Source: Flavilitoribacter nigricans DSM 23189 = NBRC 102662 (lineage in GTDB: Bacteria; Bacteroidota; Bacteroidia; Chitinophagales; Saprospiraceae). From it: 64,000 nucleotides of DNA. The notes under the pieces are model-generated. The model was not told the origin of the DNA. It made no database searches and was given only the letters and a program-made list of their open reading frames with translations. The DNA lies in NCBI RefSeq assembly GCF_002646595.1, contig NZ_PDUD01000009.1, forward strand, positions 248,001 through 312,000. The letters run 5' to 3'. Of the stretch, positions 1 to 9,779 are shown piece after piece. Every line of letters starts with the position of its first letter. Position 1 is the first letter of the stretch. Both the position numbers and the translations under genes were made by a program.

Positions 1-77
1 ATCTAGCTCGCAGTCTGTAATTTGGATCACAGAGCGGGATTTATTACCAGAAGCGGGTGGAAAACCGGACGAGGCAC

Positions 78-1409
78 TTACTGGGAGTGGGATTTTTTAA
101 AAGCACCCGGGGTCATACCGAACCGCTTTTTAAACAGGCTGAAAAAGGTAGAGCGGGAAGAGAAGCCCGCCTCCTCGGCAATAGCCAAATTGGTCAGGTG
201 TTGCTTTTCCGGGTCCAGGAGCAGGTTTCGGACCTCTTCCAGGCGGTAGGTATTGATATAGGCATAAAAGCTGGTCTCCAGTCCGGTATTCAGTAATTCG
301 GAAAGATCTTTTTCTTTCATCCCCAGCAGATCGGCCAGTCCCTGCAGATTGAGATCAGGATTGAGGTAGGGCTTTTCCTCTTCCATTAACCGGTGTAGAC
401 GATCTTTGAGTACATCCATTTCGGATTGGTCCAGCCGCAGCTCTTTGGTAACTGCCGGCGGAAAAAGAATCTCCTTGTGGGAGATGATCATAAAGGTACC
501 GGCGAGCGAAAAGATAGCGGTATACAGCCAGATCCAGTGGTATTCCAGACTGGTTGACATCCCGTTGTACAAAAAGAAATTGGCCAGCAACAGGATCGCC
601 CACAGTACGATGAAGATGAAATGGGCGCCCAGCAAACCGTACAACCACTTGCGCTGCGGACCGGGCCCTTCCGTTTTTCGCGGCACCAGTATCCCCGTGT
701 TCCAGCCGTAATAAGTGCCGGAAAATAAAAACACCAGCTGCTCAGACCAGGCCGGATAGTGATCAAAACCATTATAGAGGGCACTGTATCTCCAGGAAGG
801 TTCCCCGATGAACAGCACAAGATTGACCAATATCACCAGGGCCGCCGGCAGGAAATGCAATGCCTCCCGCCGGCCAAAGGAACCTTTGCGCTCCCCGTAC
901 TGCCGGCCGTACAGCCAGAGCGCCGGACCGGCCGCCAGTAAAAAGGTGCCGGGAAAGAAAAACCAGCGGGGAGGAAATCGCATGGAATGCCCCGTACCGG
1001 CCAACTGGCTCTTGAAAGCGTACAGAATATAGACCAGAAAAAAAGTCATGAAAAGCAATACCTGCGGATCCTGCCGGTAGCGCCATCCGGTAAAGAGGCA
1101 CAGAAAGATCGCCAGAAAATAGGCCGGATAGAACAGTTTGTGGTAGTAGAGGATAAAAAACCCTTCGCTGCGCAGGCTCCATTCGATCACCGGGACTTTC
1201 GGATAGTCGTCGGCAATGAGCGGCATATCACAGTAGGAGCATTGCCCCGGATGGTCGAACACTTCACCGTGCCCACTACACGCACAGGGCGGGCAAACGT
1301 AGGTGGAAGCCGTCGATTGCGTCTGCTGATTTTTCCAGCGGATAACGGACGGACTGATGCTCAGGACCAGCAGCCAGAACAGCGTAAAAATGATTCCCGG
1401 GTGATTCAT
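78..1409 (-). CDS. Membrane-bound AraC-family regulator with metal-binding-like loop
   Basis: About 443 residues. One N-terminal membrane segment (residues about 6-24) is followed by a Cys/His-rich stretch (C39, C42, C44, H47, H53, C57, C60, then DMPLI). This resembles the heavy-metal-binding domain of copper ATPases and CusB-type proteins (pattern CPxxC..H..PGxCxxCxMxL). About seven more hydrophobic helices follow (residues about 85-330), then a C-terminal AraC helix-turn-helix domain of about 110 residues (AIAEEAGFSSRSTFFSLFKK). The layout suggests a membrane sensor that controls transcription directly; a metal or metal-linked signal is inference. An in-frame ATG at 1478 would add 23 unlikely residues, so the ATG at 1409, just before the first helix, is preferred. 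The gene is divergent from the DJ-1-like gene across a 179-base gap. Confidence 0.82.
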   Translation of the reverse strand: MNHPGIIFTLFWLLVLSISPSVIRWKNQQTQSTASTYVCPPCACSGHGEVFDHPGQCSYCDMPLIADDYPKVPVIEWSLRSEGFFILYYHKLFYPAYFLAIFLCLFTGWRYRQDPQVLLFMTFFLVYILYAFKSQLAGTGHSMRFPPRWFFFPGTFLLAAGPALWLYGRQYGERKGSFGRREALHFLPAALVILVNLVLFIGEPSWRYSALYNGFDHYPAWSEQLVFLFSGTYYGWNTGILVPRKTEGPGPQRKWLYGLLGAHFIFIVLWAILLLANFFLYNGMSTSLEYHWIWLYTAIFSLAGTFMIISHKEILFPPAVTKELRLDQSEMDVLKDRLHRLMEEEKPYLNPDLNLQGLADLLGMKEKDLSELLNTGLETSFYAYINTYRLEEVRNLLLDPEKQHLTNLAIAEEAGFSSRSTFFSLFKKRFGMTPGAFKKSHSQ

Positions 1410-1588
1410 GATGCGAAGTACAGCGATTAGGCTTTGATTTGCCAATAAAATTACTGAAAAAGGTCCATCTGGAAGCATCTGTACTTTTCCGTAGCCCGTA
1501 TTTCGGGCCCTTCCGGCAATTAAGCGCAGCTTTGAATGATCATTACTATCGATAACCTTTTAATCACCTGACTGTAATTTTAACAAAT

Positions 1589-2857
1589 ATGAGATCATTT
1601 AAAATCGCTTTGTGGGCACTACTGCTGCCCTGCTTACTACCGGCCCAGCAAACGCCGGAGATCAAGGATATTGCCCTGTTCCTACACGACCGGGTTGAGA
1701 TCCTGGATTTCGCCGGCCCCATGGAAGTTTTTATCGCCGCCGGCTTCAATGTGTATACCGTATCCGAGACCAAAGCCCCCATCAAAGCCATGGGCGAACT
1801 GACCATACTCCCGGATTACGATCTGAATGACTGCCCCGTTCCGGATATCGTGGCTTTCTTCGGAGGTGGAGGCGCTTCGCGGGTTGCCCAGAGAGCAGCA
1901 GTACAGGCCTGGATGGCCAAAGTCTTCCCCCAGACCGATCTGCAGTTCTCCGTCTGCACCGGCGCATTTTTCCTCGGAGAAATGGGGCTCCTGGACGGCC
2001 AGACGGCTACTACCTTTCACAGTGCCATCCCTTCCCTGCGGGAAAAATTCCCGAAAGCTGAAGTCCGCGATGATGTACGCTTTGTGGACAACGGCCGGGT
2101 GATCACTACGGCCGGTATTTCGGCCGGTATTGATGGTGCCCTGCATCTGGTGGCCAAACTGAAGGGGATGGAAACCGCTGTCTCTGTAGCCGAGAATATG
2201 GAATACACCGGCTGGGAACCGGAAAAAGGACTCGTTCTCCCCTCCCCCGCCATTCAGGCGATCCGGGAAAAAGGACTGAAAGCAGGCCTGAAAAAAGCCG
2301 GTCCGGACGCATTGTTGTTTTCCGGCGAACTGATGGATCTCGGCCGGGAGTACGCCAACGCCCAACAGCTCGATAAAGCCTTGGAGATCTTCGGTTTTGC
2401 GCTGGAAAATATGTCCCTGCCGTACGAGGACTGCGAAACGATCCGGGAAGCGATGCTCGCCGCCGGACAGGAAGCGCCTCCCTCCCGGAAAGTGCTTTTG
2501 GAAAAATTTGACCAGGGAGCGTATGCGGACGTGGCGGAGACCATTCAGGAAACCAAAAAACAGTATCCCAACTGGTCCTTCTTCTCCGAGCGGTGGACCA
2601 ACGGCTATGGCTACCACCTGATGGCCGAAGGACAGCTCGAAAAGGCCATCGAATTATTTAAGCTCAACGTCCTGGCCTATCCGCAATCCTTCAATACCTA
2701 TGATAGTCTAGGAGAAGCTTATATGAAGGCCGAACAGTGGGATCTGGCGGTGAAGCACTACAAACGATCACTGGAACTCAATCCCGATAACGGAAACGGG
2801 CGGGAGATGCTGGAAAAAATAGAACTGCAAAGACCCCGGAAACAGATTGAAGAATAA
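1589..2857 (+). CDS. Secreted DJ-1/PfpI-family protein with TPR tail
   Basis: 422 residues. A signal peptide (about 1-20, ending LLPAQQ) is followed by a DJ-1/PfpI (class I glutamine amidotransferase-like) domain at about 25-210. The domain resembles the N-terminal half of FtrA-type AraC regulators (VEILDFAGPMEVF near residue 37). The nucleophile-elbow cysteine is C123 in VCTGAFFLG, and GISAGIDGALHL is typical of the family. The C-terminal half (about 300-410) holds tetratricopeptide repeats, including YDSLGEAYMKAEQWDLAVKHYKRSLELNPDN. Family members act as amidases, glyoxalases or chaperones; the substrate here is unknown. Export plus TPR fusion suggests a periplasmic role with a protein partner. 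Its divergent neighbour is a membrane AraC regulator, so co-regulation is possible. Confidence 0.85.
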   Translation: MRSFKIALWALLLPCLLPAQQTPEIKDIALFLHDRVEILDFAGPMEVFIAAGFNVYTVSETKAPIKAMGELTILPDYDLNDCPVPDIVAFFGGGGASRVAQRAAVQAWMAKVFPQTDLQFSVCTGAFFLGEMGLLDGQTATTFHSAIPSLREKFPKAEVRDDVRFVDNGRVITTAGISAGIDGALHLVAKLKGMETAVSVAENMEYTGWEPEKGLVLPSPAIQAIREKGLKAGLKKAGPDALLFSGELMDLGREYANAQQLDKALEIFGFALENMSLPYEDCETIREAMLAAGQEAPPSRKVLLEKFDQGAYADVAETIQETKKQYPNWSFFSERWTNGYGYHLMAEGQLEKAIELFKLNVLAYPQSFNTYDSLGEAYMKAEQWDLAVKHYKRSLELNPDNGNGREMLEKIELQRPRKQIEE

Positions 2858-2867
2858 CAGACTGGTT

Positions 2868-2913
2868 GATCATTCGGAAGTACGGCTTTTTTAGGCCGCT
2901 CTTCCGGATGATC
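2868..2913. terminator. Bidirectional terminator hairpin
   Basis: Arms GATCATTCGGAAG (2868-2880) and CTTCCGGATGATC (2901-2913) pair almost perfectly. An inner GGC..GCC stem holds a T/A-rich loop. The hairpin lies between convergent genes and reaches into the stop codon of the minus-strand gene. Confidence 0.7.
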
Positions 2914-3307
2914 AGGGTTTCCGGATAAAATAACGATTGAATATACTGACCGAGCGCCGCAAGGTATATACCAGTCCCAGACAAAGCAGGATGGGAATAC
3001 TGAACGCAACCGCCTGGATCTCCAGTACATCCAGGGTTCGGCTAACGTCATCCTGCCAGTAGAGGCGACCTACGATCTTAACCAGTACGAAAGATAGGCT
3101 GAGGGCGATGATGAAGGCCAGACCGGTCAGTGGATGGACCTTGGCCCGGATCCGGTTGACGGAAACGGTTTGTTTTCGCTGGCAGTGAGGACAAACACCC
3201 GAATATTCCGGCCCGATCTTCCGTTCCAGCATTGAACGGTCGGTTTCCCGGTAAGGAACCAGGTTGACCTTCTGACAGGTAGGGCAAAAGAAAAATAACT
3301 GGATCAT
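2912..3307 (-). CDS. Zinc-ribbon membrane protein, unknown function
   Basis: 131 residues. The N-terminus carries two CxxC pairs (C8/C11 in FFCPTCQ and C39/C42 in GVCPHCQ), as in a zinc ribbon. Two membrane helices follow at about 63-80 and 95-115, and the tail is basic. I do not recognise a named family. The layout, a cytosolic zinc ribbon on a two-helix anchor, is seen in many small bacterial proteins of unknown role. It is convergent with the DJ-1-like gene and sits about 90 bases downstream of pyrB, on the same strand. Confidence 0.7.
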   Translation of the reverse strand: MIQLFFFCPTCQKVNLVPYRETDRSMLERKIGPEYSGVCPHCQRKQTVSVNRIRAKVHPLTGLAFIIALSLSFVLVKIVGRLYWQDDVSRTLDVLEIQAVAFSIPILLCLGLVYTLRRSVSIFNRYFIRKP

Positions 3308-3394
3308 TTCGGTGACTTTTCGTTTTGAAGGTCCCGATCTTAGGTTGTTTTCTATCTGTTGTAGATGGCTCTCCGACTGGAAGTCGAAGTCACG

Positions 3395-4327
3395 TTAACG
3401 GCCGGCGGCCAAAAGGTACAATACGGCCATCCGTACCGCTACACCGTTTTCCACCTGTTGTAAAATGATGGAATGTTCGGAATCCGCCACATCGCTGGTG
3501 ATCTCCACCCCGCGATTGATCGGGCCCGGGTGCATGATCACGATCTGTTTGTCCAGTTCATCGAGTAATTTGCGGTTGATCCCGAAATATTGGGAATACT
3601 CCCGGAGTGAAGGAAAGTATTTCAGATCCTGTCGCTCCAGCTGGATCCGCAGGATATTAGCCACATCGCACCATTTCAGGGCCTCGCGAACATTGTGCTC
3701 TACGATCACCCCTAAGGATTGAATGTGTTTGGGGATCAGGGTGGGCGGTCCGCAGACCATCACCTCCGCACCGAGTTTCTGCAGGCAGAAAATATTGCTC
3801 AGCGCTACCCGGGAATGCAGAATATCTCCGAAAATAGCGATCTTCTTTCCGGCCAGATCACCCAGCTTTTCCCGCATAGAGAATGCATCGAGCAAAGCCT
3901 GGGTAGGGTGTTCGTGGGTACCGTCACCGGCATTGATGATATTGGCATCGATGTGCTGGGAAAGAAAATGATGAGCACCGGGGGCCGGGTGTCGCATCAC
4001 CACCATATCCACTTTCATGGACAGGATGTTATTGACGGTATCCAGCAAAGTCTCCCCTTTTTTCACCGAAGAACTGGAAGCCGAAAAATTGACCACATCG
4101 GCGGAAAGCCGTTTTTCGGCCAGTTCAAAGGAAATACGGGTCCGGGTAGAATTCTCGAAGAAAAGATTGGCCACCGTGATATCCCGCAGGGAAGGGACTT
4201 TTTTCACCGGCCGGTTGATCACTTCCTTGAAGTCGTCGGCAGTGGTAAAGATCAATTGGATATCTTCCGGAGTCAGGTACTTGATCCCCAGGAGATGCTT
4301 GGTACTCAATTGCTGGATGGTAGCCAT
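3395..4327 (-). CDS. pyrB: Aspartate carbamoyltransferase catalytic subunit
   Basis: 310 residues, the normal length for the catalytic chain. It joins carbamoyl phosphate to aspartate to give N-carbamoyl-aspartate, the first committed step of de novo UMP synthesis. The carbamoyl-phosphate loop STRTR is at residues 60-64 and the HPTQALLD motif near 140. The C-terminal aspartate-binding half ends with HPGPINRGVEI. No pyrI regulatory chain is nearby. It is the last gene of a glnS-pyrR-pyrB run, 65 bases after pyrR. The PyrR link fits pyrimidine-responsive control, although no attenuator was identified in the short pyrR-pyrB gap. Confidence 0.97.
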   Translation of the reverse strand: MATIQQLSTKHLLGIKYLTPEDIQLIFTTADDFKEVINRPVKKVPSLRDITVANLFFENSTRTRISFELAEKRLSADVVNFSASSSSVKKGETLLDTVNNILSMKVDMVVMRHPAPGAHHFLSQHIDANIINAGDGTHEHPTQALLDAFSMREKLGDLAGKKIAIFGDILHSRVALSNIFCLQKLGAEVMVCGPPTLIPKHIQSLGVIVEHNVREALKWCDVANILRIQLERQDLKYFPSLREYSQYFGINRKLLDELDKQIVIMHPGPINRGVEITSDVADSEHSIILQQVENGVAVRMAVLYLLAAGR

Positions 4328-4392
4328 TAATTTATTGCTGTCATGTTAGAAACTACTCAAAATTCTCACTGGCGGGCAATAAAGAATTAATC

Positions 4393-4941
4393 TTATTCTT
4401 TATCCGCCAGTATCAGTATCCGGTCTTCTCCGTCCACTTCGGCCCATTCTACCCGCACGTAAGCATCATCCAGCGAATCTACCGTGACGCCGATATAATC
4501 CGACTGAATGGGCAGATGCCGGTTGAAGCGGCGGTCCACCAGGGCCACCAGTTCTACCTGTTCCGGTCGGCCGTAGTGATTGAGGGCCGTCAGGGCAGCC
4601 TGCACCGTCCGGCCGGTATACAGCACATCATCGAGCAGGATAACGTTTTTTCCGTCGACGATGAAGTTCATTTCCGTACGGTTGGCCCGCAGCGGTTTGT
4701 CGCGAGTGCGGAAATCATCCCGGTAAAAGGTGATGTCCATTTTCCCGTACAGGAGTTTCTTCCCCCCCAGTATTTCCGACAGACGCGTTACCAGGCGATC
4801 ACCCAGTGCCACACCGCCCTCCTGGATACCGACAAAACAGGTATTATCAAACTCATCGTGCGCCTCGATCAACTGGTGACAAAGGCGCTCGATGGTCAGG
4901 GCGAATGGCTCCGCCGCGAGAATGGTCCTGCTTGCGTCCAT
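4393..4941 (-). CDS. pyrR: Bifunctional pyr regulator / uracil phosphoribosyltransferase
   Basis: 182 residues, the usual PyrR length. The type I phosphoribosyltransferase PRPP loop is seen as VILLDDVLYTGRTVQAAL. In Gram-positive bacteria PyrR binds pyr mRNA when UMP is present and also has weak uracil phosphoribosyltransferase activity; in Bacteroidota the RNA role is less established. The start lies 5 bases after the glnS stop, so the two are co-transcribed and may be translationally coupled. pyrB follows on the same strand. Confidence 0.95.
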   Translation of the reverse strand: MDASRTILAAEPFALTIERLCHQLIEAHDEFDNTCFVGIQEGGVALGDRLVTRLSEILGGKKLLYGKMDITFYRDDFRTRDKPLRANRTEMNFIVDGKNVILLDDVLYTGRTVQAALTALNHYGRPEQVELVALVDRRFNRHLPIQSDYIGVTVDSLDDAYVRVEWAEVDGEDRILILADKE

Positions 4942-4946
4942 CTGAA

Positions 4947-6623
4947 TTAATTTTTTTTCATCTTGGACCAGGTATCCCGCAGGTTAACCGTGGAATTGAA
5001 AACCAGGTGGTCCTCCGTTGAATCCGGGTCCAGACAAAAATAACCTTTTCGCAAAAACTGATAGGTTGTTCCGGGCTCCGCGTGGGGCAAAGCCGGTTCT
5101 ACCTTCGCGGTAATTTTCTTCAGAGAATCTTCATTGAAGAACTCCAGGAAATCCTTATCCTCGTGGGACGTCGGCGTAGGATCGGTGAACAGGCGGTCGT
5201 ACATTCTTACTTCCACCTCTTTGGCGTGTTCGGCCGAAACCCAGTGGATGGTACCTTTTACTTTCAGGCCCGAAGTATCGCTTCCGCTCCGGCTTTCCGG
5301 AAAGTAGGTACAGTGCAGTTCGGTGATCTTGCCGCTCTCATCTTTCACCACATCGTTGCATTCGATGATATAGGCTCCCTTCAGGCGCACCATCCGGTCC
5401 GGTCCCAAACGGTAGAACTTCTTCGGCGGCGGCGGGTTTTCCATGAAATCATCGCGCTCGATATAGATCTCCCGGGAGAAGGGTACCATGCGGTTGCCGG
5501 CGCTCTCGTCTTCCGGATTGTTCTCTACTTCCATTTCCTCTACCTGTCCTTCCGGGTAGTTGGTGATCACTACCTTGACCGGATCCAGCACCGCCATCAC
5601 GCGGTCTGCGGTTTTATTCAGTTCCTGCCGTACGCAGTATTCCAGCAGACCGATCTCGATCAGGTTCTCGCGCTTGGCAATACCCGCCCGGCGACAAAAC
5701 TCCCGAATGGCCGCAGCCGGATAGCCCCGGCGACGCATGCCCGCAATGGTCGGCATCCGCGGATCATCCCAGCCGGTTACGAAACCTTCCTCTACCAGTC
5801 GTTTCAGCTTGCGCTTACTGGTGATCATGTATTCCACGTTCATGCGCGCAAACTCGATCTGACGCGAAGGAAAGATCTCCAGTTTCTCGATGAACCAGTC
5901 GTACAACGGCCGGTGGTGGCGGAATTCCAGTGAACACAGCGAATGGGTAATGCCTTCGATGGAATCACTCTGCCCGTGGGCAAAGTCGTACATCGGATAA
6001 ATACACCACTCCCCGCCGGTGCGGTGATGGTCTTCGTGTTTGATCCGGTACAGGATGGGATCGCGCATGTGCATATTCGGTGAAGCCATGTCGATCTTCG
6101 CCCGCAGTACGCGGCTGCCGTCGGGATAATCCCCGTTTTTCATACCTTCCAGCAGTTCGAGGTTTTCCTCAATACTGCGGTTGCGGTACGGGCTTTCCGT
6201 ACCCGGCACGGAAATATCGCCCTTCATTTCAGCAATCTCTTCCGGAGTGGAATCATCCACGTAGGCCAGTCCTTTTTTTACCAGATCTACGGCGTACTCG
6301 TAGAGTTTCCCGAAATAGTCCGAGGCGTACAGTTCACCGTTCTCCCATTGGAATCCCAGCCATTGAATATCCTGCTTGATATTTTCAACGAAATGGGTGT
6401 CCTCGGTAGTTGGGTTGGTATCATCGAGACGAAGGTTGGTCTTGCCACCGTATTTCTGGGCAATCTCGAAGTTCAACACGATCGCCTTGGCGTGGCCAAT
6501 ATGCAGATAGCCATTGGGTTCCGGTGGGAACCGCGTATACACCAGGCCTCCGTGTTTACCGTTCTTAATATCTTCCTCGATGATCTCCTCGATAAAATTA
6601 AGGGATTCTCTTTCTGTACTCAT
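4947..6623 (-). CDS. glnS: Glutaminyl-tRNA synthetase
   Basis: 558 residues, a class I aminoacyl-tRNA synthetase that charges tRNA-Gln with glutamine. The HIGH motif is seen in [10 protein letters not shown] near residue 40 and the KMSKS-equivalent in [24 protein letters not shown] and the C-terminal beta-barrel anticodon-binding half match GlnRS rather than GluRS. No GatCAB is needed for Gln-tRNA where this enzyme is present. It is the first gene of a run with pyrR and pyrB. About 176 bases separate it from argS upstream. Confidence 0.97.
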   Translation of the reverse strand: MSTERESLNFIEEIIEEDIKNGKHGGLVYTRFPPEPNGYLHIGHAKAIVLNFEIAQKYGGKTNLRLDDTNPTTEDTHFVENIKQDIQWLGFQWENGELYASDYFGKLYEYAVDLVKKGLAYVDDSTPEEIAEMKGDISVPGTESPYRNRSIEENLELLEGMKNGDYPDGSRVLRAKIDMASPNMHMRDPILYRIKHEDHHRTGGEWCIYPMYDFAHGQSDSIEGITHSLCSLEFRHHRPLYDWFIEKLEIFPSRQIEFARMNVEYMITSKRKLKRLVEEGFVTGWDDPRMPTIAGMRRRGYPAAAIREFCRRAGIAKRENLIEIGLLEYCVRQELNKTADRVMAVLDPVKVVITNYPEGQVEEMEVENNPEDESAGNRMVPFSREIYIERDDFMENPPPPKKFYRLGPDRMVRLKGAYIIECNDVVKDESGKITELHCTYFPESRSGSDTSGLKVKGTIHWVSAEHAKEVEVRMYDRLFTDPTPTSHEDKDFLEFFNEDSLKKITAKVEPALPHAEPGTTYQFLRKGYFCLDPDSTEDHLVFNSTVNLRDTWSKMKKN

Positions 6624-6799
6624 ATGCTTGTTTTAAGGAGTGGGGAATGGTATGCGTTAATAATGCCTAGCTATACCAAACGTGATTCTTCCCCAAACGT
6701 TCCTTTATACTTAAATTCGTAATGTTTATTCGGTTGAGACCTGGCAAATTTTTCAAATCTACCAGGTCCTGTATTTTTGACCACTGACCGCTGAAACGA

Positions 6800-8644
6800 T
6801 CACATCCGCTCCGGCATCTCGATACCCAGCAGGTCCATTCCCGTACGCAGCGTATTGCTGACCGCCATGCTCAACTTGAGCCGGAAAGCCCGCGCCGCTT
6901 CCGATTCGGCACTCAGGATGGAGTGCTCGTGGTAGAACTTATGGTAGGCCTTGGCCATATCGTAGCAAAAAGCGGCAATATGGGAAGGGTCCATTTCATT
7001 CGCAGCGGTCTGGATCAGTTGCGGAAATCCGAACAACAACTGGGTCAGCTCCCGCTCTTCATCGTTCAGCCCGGTGTAGGACGAGGCCGCAACCAGATCA
7101 AACTGCCCGGCATTCCGGATCACCGACTGGATACGCACGTAGGCATTCTGGATGTAGGGTCCGGTTTGCCCCCGCAGATCAACGGATTCTTTCGGATCGA
7201 ATACCATCCGTTTTTTCGGATGCACCTTGATGATGAAGAATTTCAGCGCCGCCAGAGCGATCTTCCGGATAATGTCCTGCCGCTGGTCTTCACTCAGATC
7301 GGCCGTAGTATCCCGCTCGGCGGAATTAAGCCGGGCTTCCTCGATCACTTCTGCCACCAGATCATCCGCATCTACTACCGTACCTTCCCGGGATTTCATC
7401 CGCCCACTGGGCAGGTCGACCATACCGTAGGACAGGTGATAGAGTCCGTCGGCATAGGGCTCTTCCAGCCGTTTGAGGATCTCAAACAGTACCTGGAAGT
7501 GGTAGTTCTGCTCATCGGCCACTACGTAGATCATTTTTTCTACGCCGAAATCCTCGTACCGCTGGTGGGCAGTACCCAGATCCTGGGTAACGTAGAGCGA
7601 AGTACCGTCACTCCGCAGGATCGTTTTGTGGTCCAGTTTGGCGTCTTCCAGATCGGCCCAGACCGAACCGTCCTCCTTCTTGTAGAAGGTACCGGAATCC
7701 ATGCCTTTATCGACCAACTGCTTACCCAGCAGATAGGTCTGCGACTCGTAATACAGCCGGTCAAAGGTGACACCCAGTTTTTCGTAGGTCTCGTTAAAAC
7801 CATCGTATACCCACTGGTTCATACGCTCCCAGAGGGTCCGGGTTGCAGGATCGTTGGCCTCCCATTTCCGGAGCATTTCTTTGGCCGCACCGCCCAGTTC
7901 GCTGTACTGGTTGAAATATTTATCCTTATAAGCTTTAAAGAAAGCGGCTTTGGACAGCTCTTCCTTCTTTTCGGCCTCGTATACTTTTTCGGCCGCCGCC
8001 GTTTCCTGCCAGGCTTCGTATTCGGCGCGGAATTCCTTTTCGAACCGCACGTAGTAATCCCCTACGAAATGATCGGATTTGGTGTCCGTGGATCCGGGAG
8101 TGGCTCCGTCGGCAAACCGTTGCCAGGCCAGCATGCTTTTGCAGATGGCGATACCCCGGTCGTTGACGATCTGTACCCGCACCACATCATATCCCACCGC
8201 ATCGAGGATCTTGTAGGCGGACCATCCCAGCAGGATGTTCCGGATGTGCCCGAGGTGCAGCGGTTTATTGGTATTCGGGGAAGAGAATTCCACCATAACC
8301 TTCCGGCCGTTCCGGGGCTGCAAACCGTAATTGGTCTGCTCGTAAATATCGTCCACCAGCTGTGCCCAGTAAGTGTCCGCTACCACCAGGTTCAGAAAAC
8401 CTTTGATGACGTTGAAGGACTCCAGCTCGGGTACTTCCTGTACCAGATACGCGCCGAGTTCCTCTCCGATCATTTCCGGTTTTTTCTTCGCTGCGCGGGT
8501 GAACGGGAAGACCACTACCGTGTAATTGCCCTCAAATTCCTTACGTGTAGGACTCACTACTGCCTGTTCCGGCGCTACGTCGGCGCCATAAAGCGTTTTT
8601 ACTCCTTTGATTACCTGGTCCTGAATGACCTCAACAATATTCAT
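6800..8644 (-). CDS. argS: Arginyl-tRNA synthetase
   Basis: 614 residues, slightly longer than E. coli ArgRS but normal for Bacteroidota. The N-terminal additional domain (about 1-110) precedes the HIGH-like HLGHIRN in SSPNTNKPLHLGHIRN, and the KMSKS region is represented by GRMKSREGTVVDADDLV. The C-terminal DALR anticodon-binding domain ends MDLLGIEMPERM. A long open frame on the other strand (about 586 codons) is a codon-bias shadow. Confidence 0.97.
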   Translation of the reverse strand: MNIVEVIQDQVIKGVKTLYGADVAPEQAVVSPTRKEFEGNYTVVVFPFTRAAKKKPEMIGEELGAYLVQEVPELESFNVIKGFLNLVVADTYWAQLVDDIYEQTNYGLQPRNGRKVMVEFSSPNTNKPLHLGHIRNILLGWSAYKILDAVGYDVVRVQIVNDRGIAICKSMLAWQRFADGATPGSTDTKSDHFVGDYYVRFEKEFRAEYEAWQETAAAEKVYEAEKKEELSKAAFFKAYKDKYFNQYSELGGAAKEMLRKWEANDPATRTLWERMNQWVYDGFNETYEKLGVTFDRLYYESQTYLLGKQLVDKGMDSGTFYKKEDGSVWADLEDAKLDHKTILRSDGTSLYVTQDLGTAHQRYEDFGVEKMIYVVADEQNYHFQVLFEILKRLEEPYADGLYHLSYGMVDLPSGRMKSREGTVVDADDLVAEVIEEARLNSAERDTTADLSEDQRQDIIRKIALAALKFFIIKVHPKKRMVFDPKESVDLRGQTGPYIQNAYVRIQSVIRNAGQFDLVAASSYTGLNDEERELTQLLFGFPQLIQTAANEMDPSHIAAFCYDMAKAYHKFYHEHSILSAESEAARAFRLKLSMAVSNTLRTGMDLLGIEMPERM

Positions 8645-8892
8645 ACAACGAGTCCTTTGTCTGGATTTAAAGTTTTACAATAACAATATCTACACTATTG
8701 CCGTAAAATTAGTTCGCCAAAGGTAGGGTTTTCGTGGGAAAAGACCAGCGATGTCCCAAACATTTGCCGCTTTTGGGGAATTCCGCAAACGCCATCCGCG
8801 GAACACACTTTTCCTCCGGGGCTTTCTCAAACGAAAAGGGCAGACAATGGCATATCTCCCCTTTGGCTATCAATTTTGTACGAGTACCCGGA

Positions 8893-9699
8893 CTAAAAAT
8901 TAAAATCCAGCAGAACTTTCCACTGATCGCCCTGCTTTTCCCAAATGATCACGTAGTGACCGATACCGCCGCTGTTGTATTCTCCCAGCTCAAAGACGAG
9001 TTCCTTTTGCACTTTCATGACGGACTTGGCGGTCAACTGGATCTGCCAGTTGGGTTGCGACATATAACTGTATCTCTCACTGATGGCCTCCGTTCCCCGG
9101 TAATGCTGTCCCTGATTGACATAAAAGCCATCAGCGGCGTAGGAGCGGCTCACCAATCTTTCGTGATCGTGGGCATTGGAACGTTCCATCCAAAGCTCCC
9201 GCGCCCGGTCGATCTCCCGGATCTGAACTTCCTGCTGCTCAAATAGCGGTTGCGCTACTTCCAGTTCGCGGAGCCATTTGCCTTCCGTTAGTTTCCAGGC
9301 TATGACGTAAGCGTAAATGGTCGGGTCCTTCTCGGAAAACTTGTAGTATCCCATCTCAAAGTAGTGACTGTCATCGTGCCGAACCACCGCCTGGGTGCGT
9401 TGTTCCACCAGTTTACCCAGACCGGGTTGCCAGTTGTCCCACTGGGTTGCCACTTTATCCGCATCCTGGAAAAAGTTGCGCCCCCACAGGAGACCGGCTG
9501 ATTCCCAGTAATAGGCAGCTAATGCTTCGGCGTCTCCGTCGTTCAGACTGCTGCGCCAGGCTGCTTTTTGCTGTTCGATCGCCTCCGGCAACGGCGGGCC
9601 TTCCGGCTTATTGGCCGCGGATGGAAAACTCTGGGTAGTGGTACAGGCATACAAGCAAGACAAGCCCAAGAGGGCCATAAACATTGTAATTTTCATCAT
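8893..9699 (-). CDS. Lipoprotein with two SnoaL/DUF4440-like halves
   Basis: 268 residues with a lipoprotein signal (lipobox LYAC near residue 19). Two consecutive regions (about 38-150 and 155-268) look like NTF2-fold SnoaL/DUF4440 modules: an early helix of the type RELWMERSNAHDHERLVSRSYAADGFYV, then a strand-rich part ending VIIWEKQGDQWKVLLDFNF. The first half carries a comparable VIAWKLTEGKWL. Members of this fold bind small ligands and are often of unknown role. It is probably anchored in the inner or outer membrane. A MITE-like element lies about 80 bases upstream. Confidence 0.72.
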   Translation of the reverse strand: MMKITMFMALLGLSCLYACTTTQSFPSAANKPEGPPLPEAIEQQKAAWRSSLNDGDAEALAAYYWESAGLLWGRNFFQDADKVATQWDNWQPGLGKLVEQRTQAVVRHDDSHYFEMGYYKFSEKDPTIYAYVIAWKLTEGKWLRELEVAQPLFEQQEVQIREIDRARELWMERSNAHDHERLVSRSYAADGFYVNQGQHYRGTEAISERYSYMSQPNWQIQLTAKSVMKVQKELVFELGEYNSGGIGHYVIIWEKQGDQWKVLLDFNF

Positions 9700-9779
9700 A
9701 ATCGGGTTTAGGGATGCAGTATTGGCATCTCTGGTTTATAATAGTGGGTTGAGATCCCGGCATTGCCCAAAATCTCTTA

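Noticed and set aside
6923-8683. A 586-codon open frame on the plus strand opposite argS
   Set aside because: It runs antisense along nearly all of argS, shows no family features and reflects codon bias of the true gene.
8645-8892. Gap between argS and the lipoprotein gene as a possible RNA gene
   Set aside because: No tRNA-like fold or conserved structure was seen.
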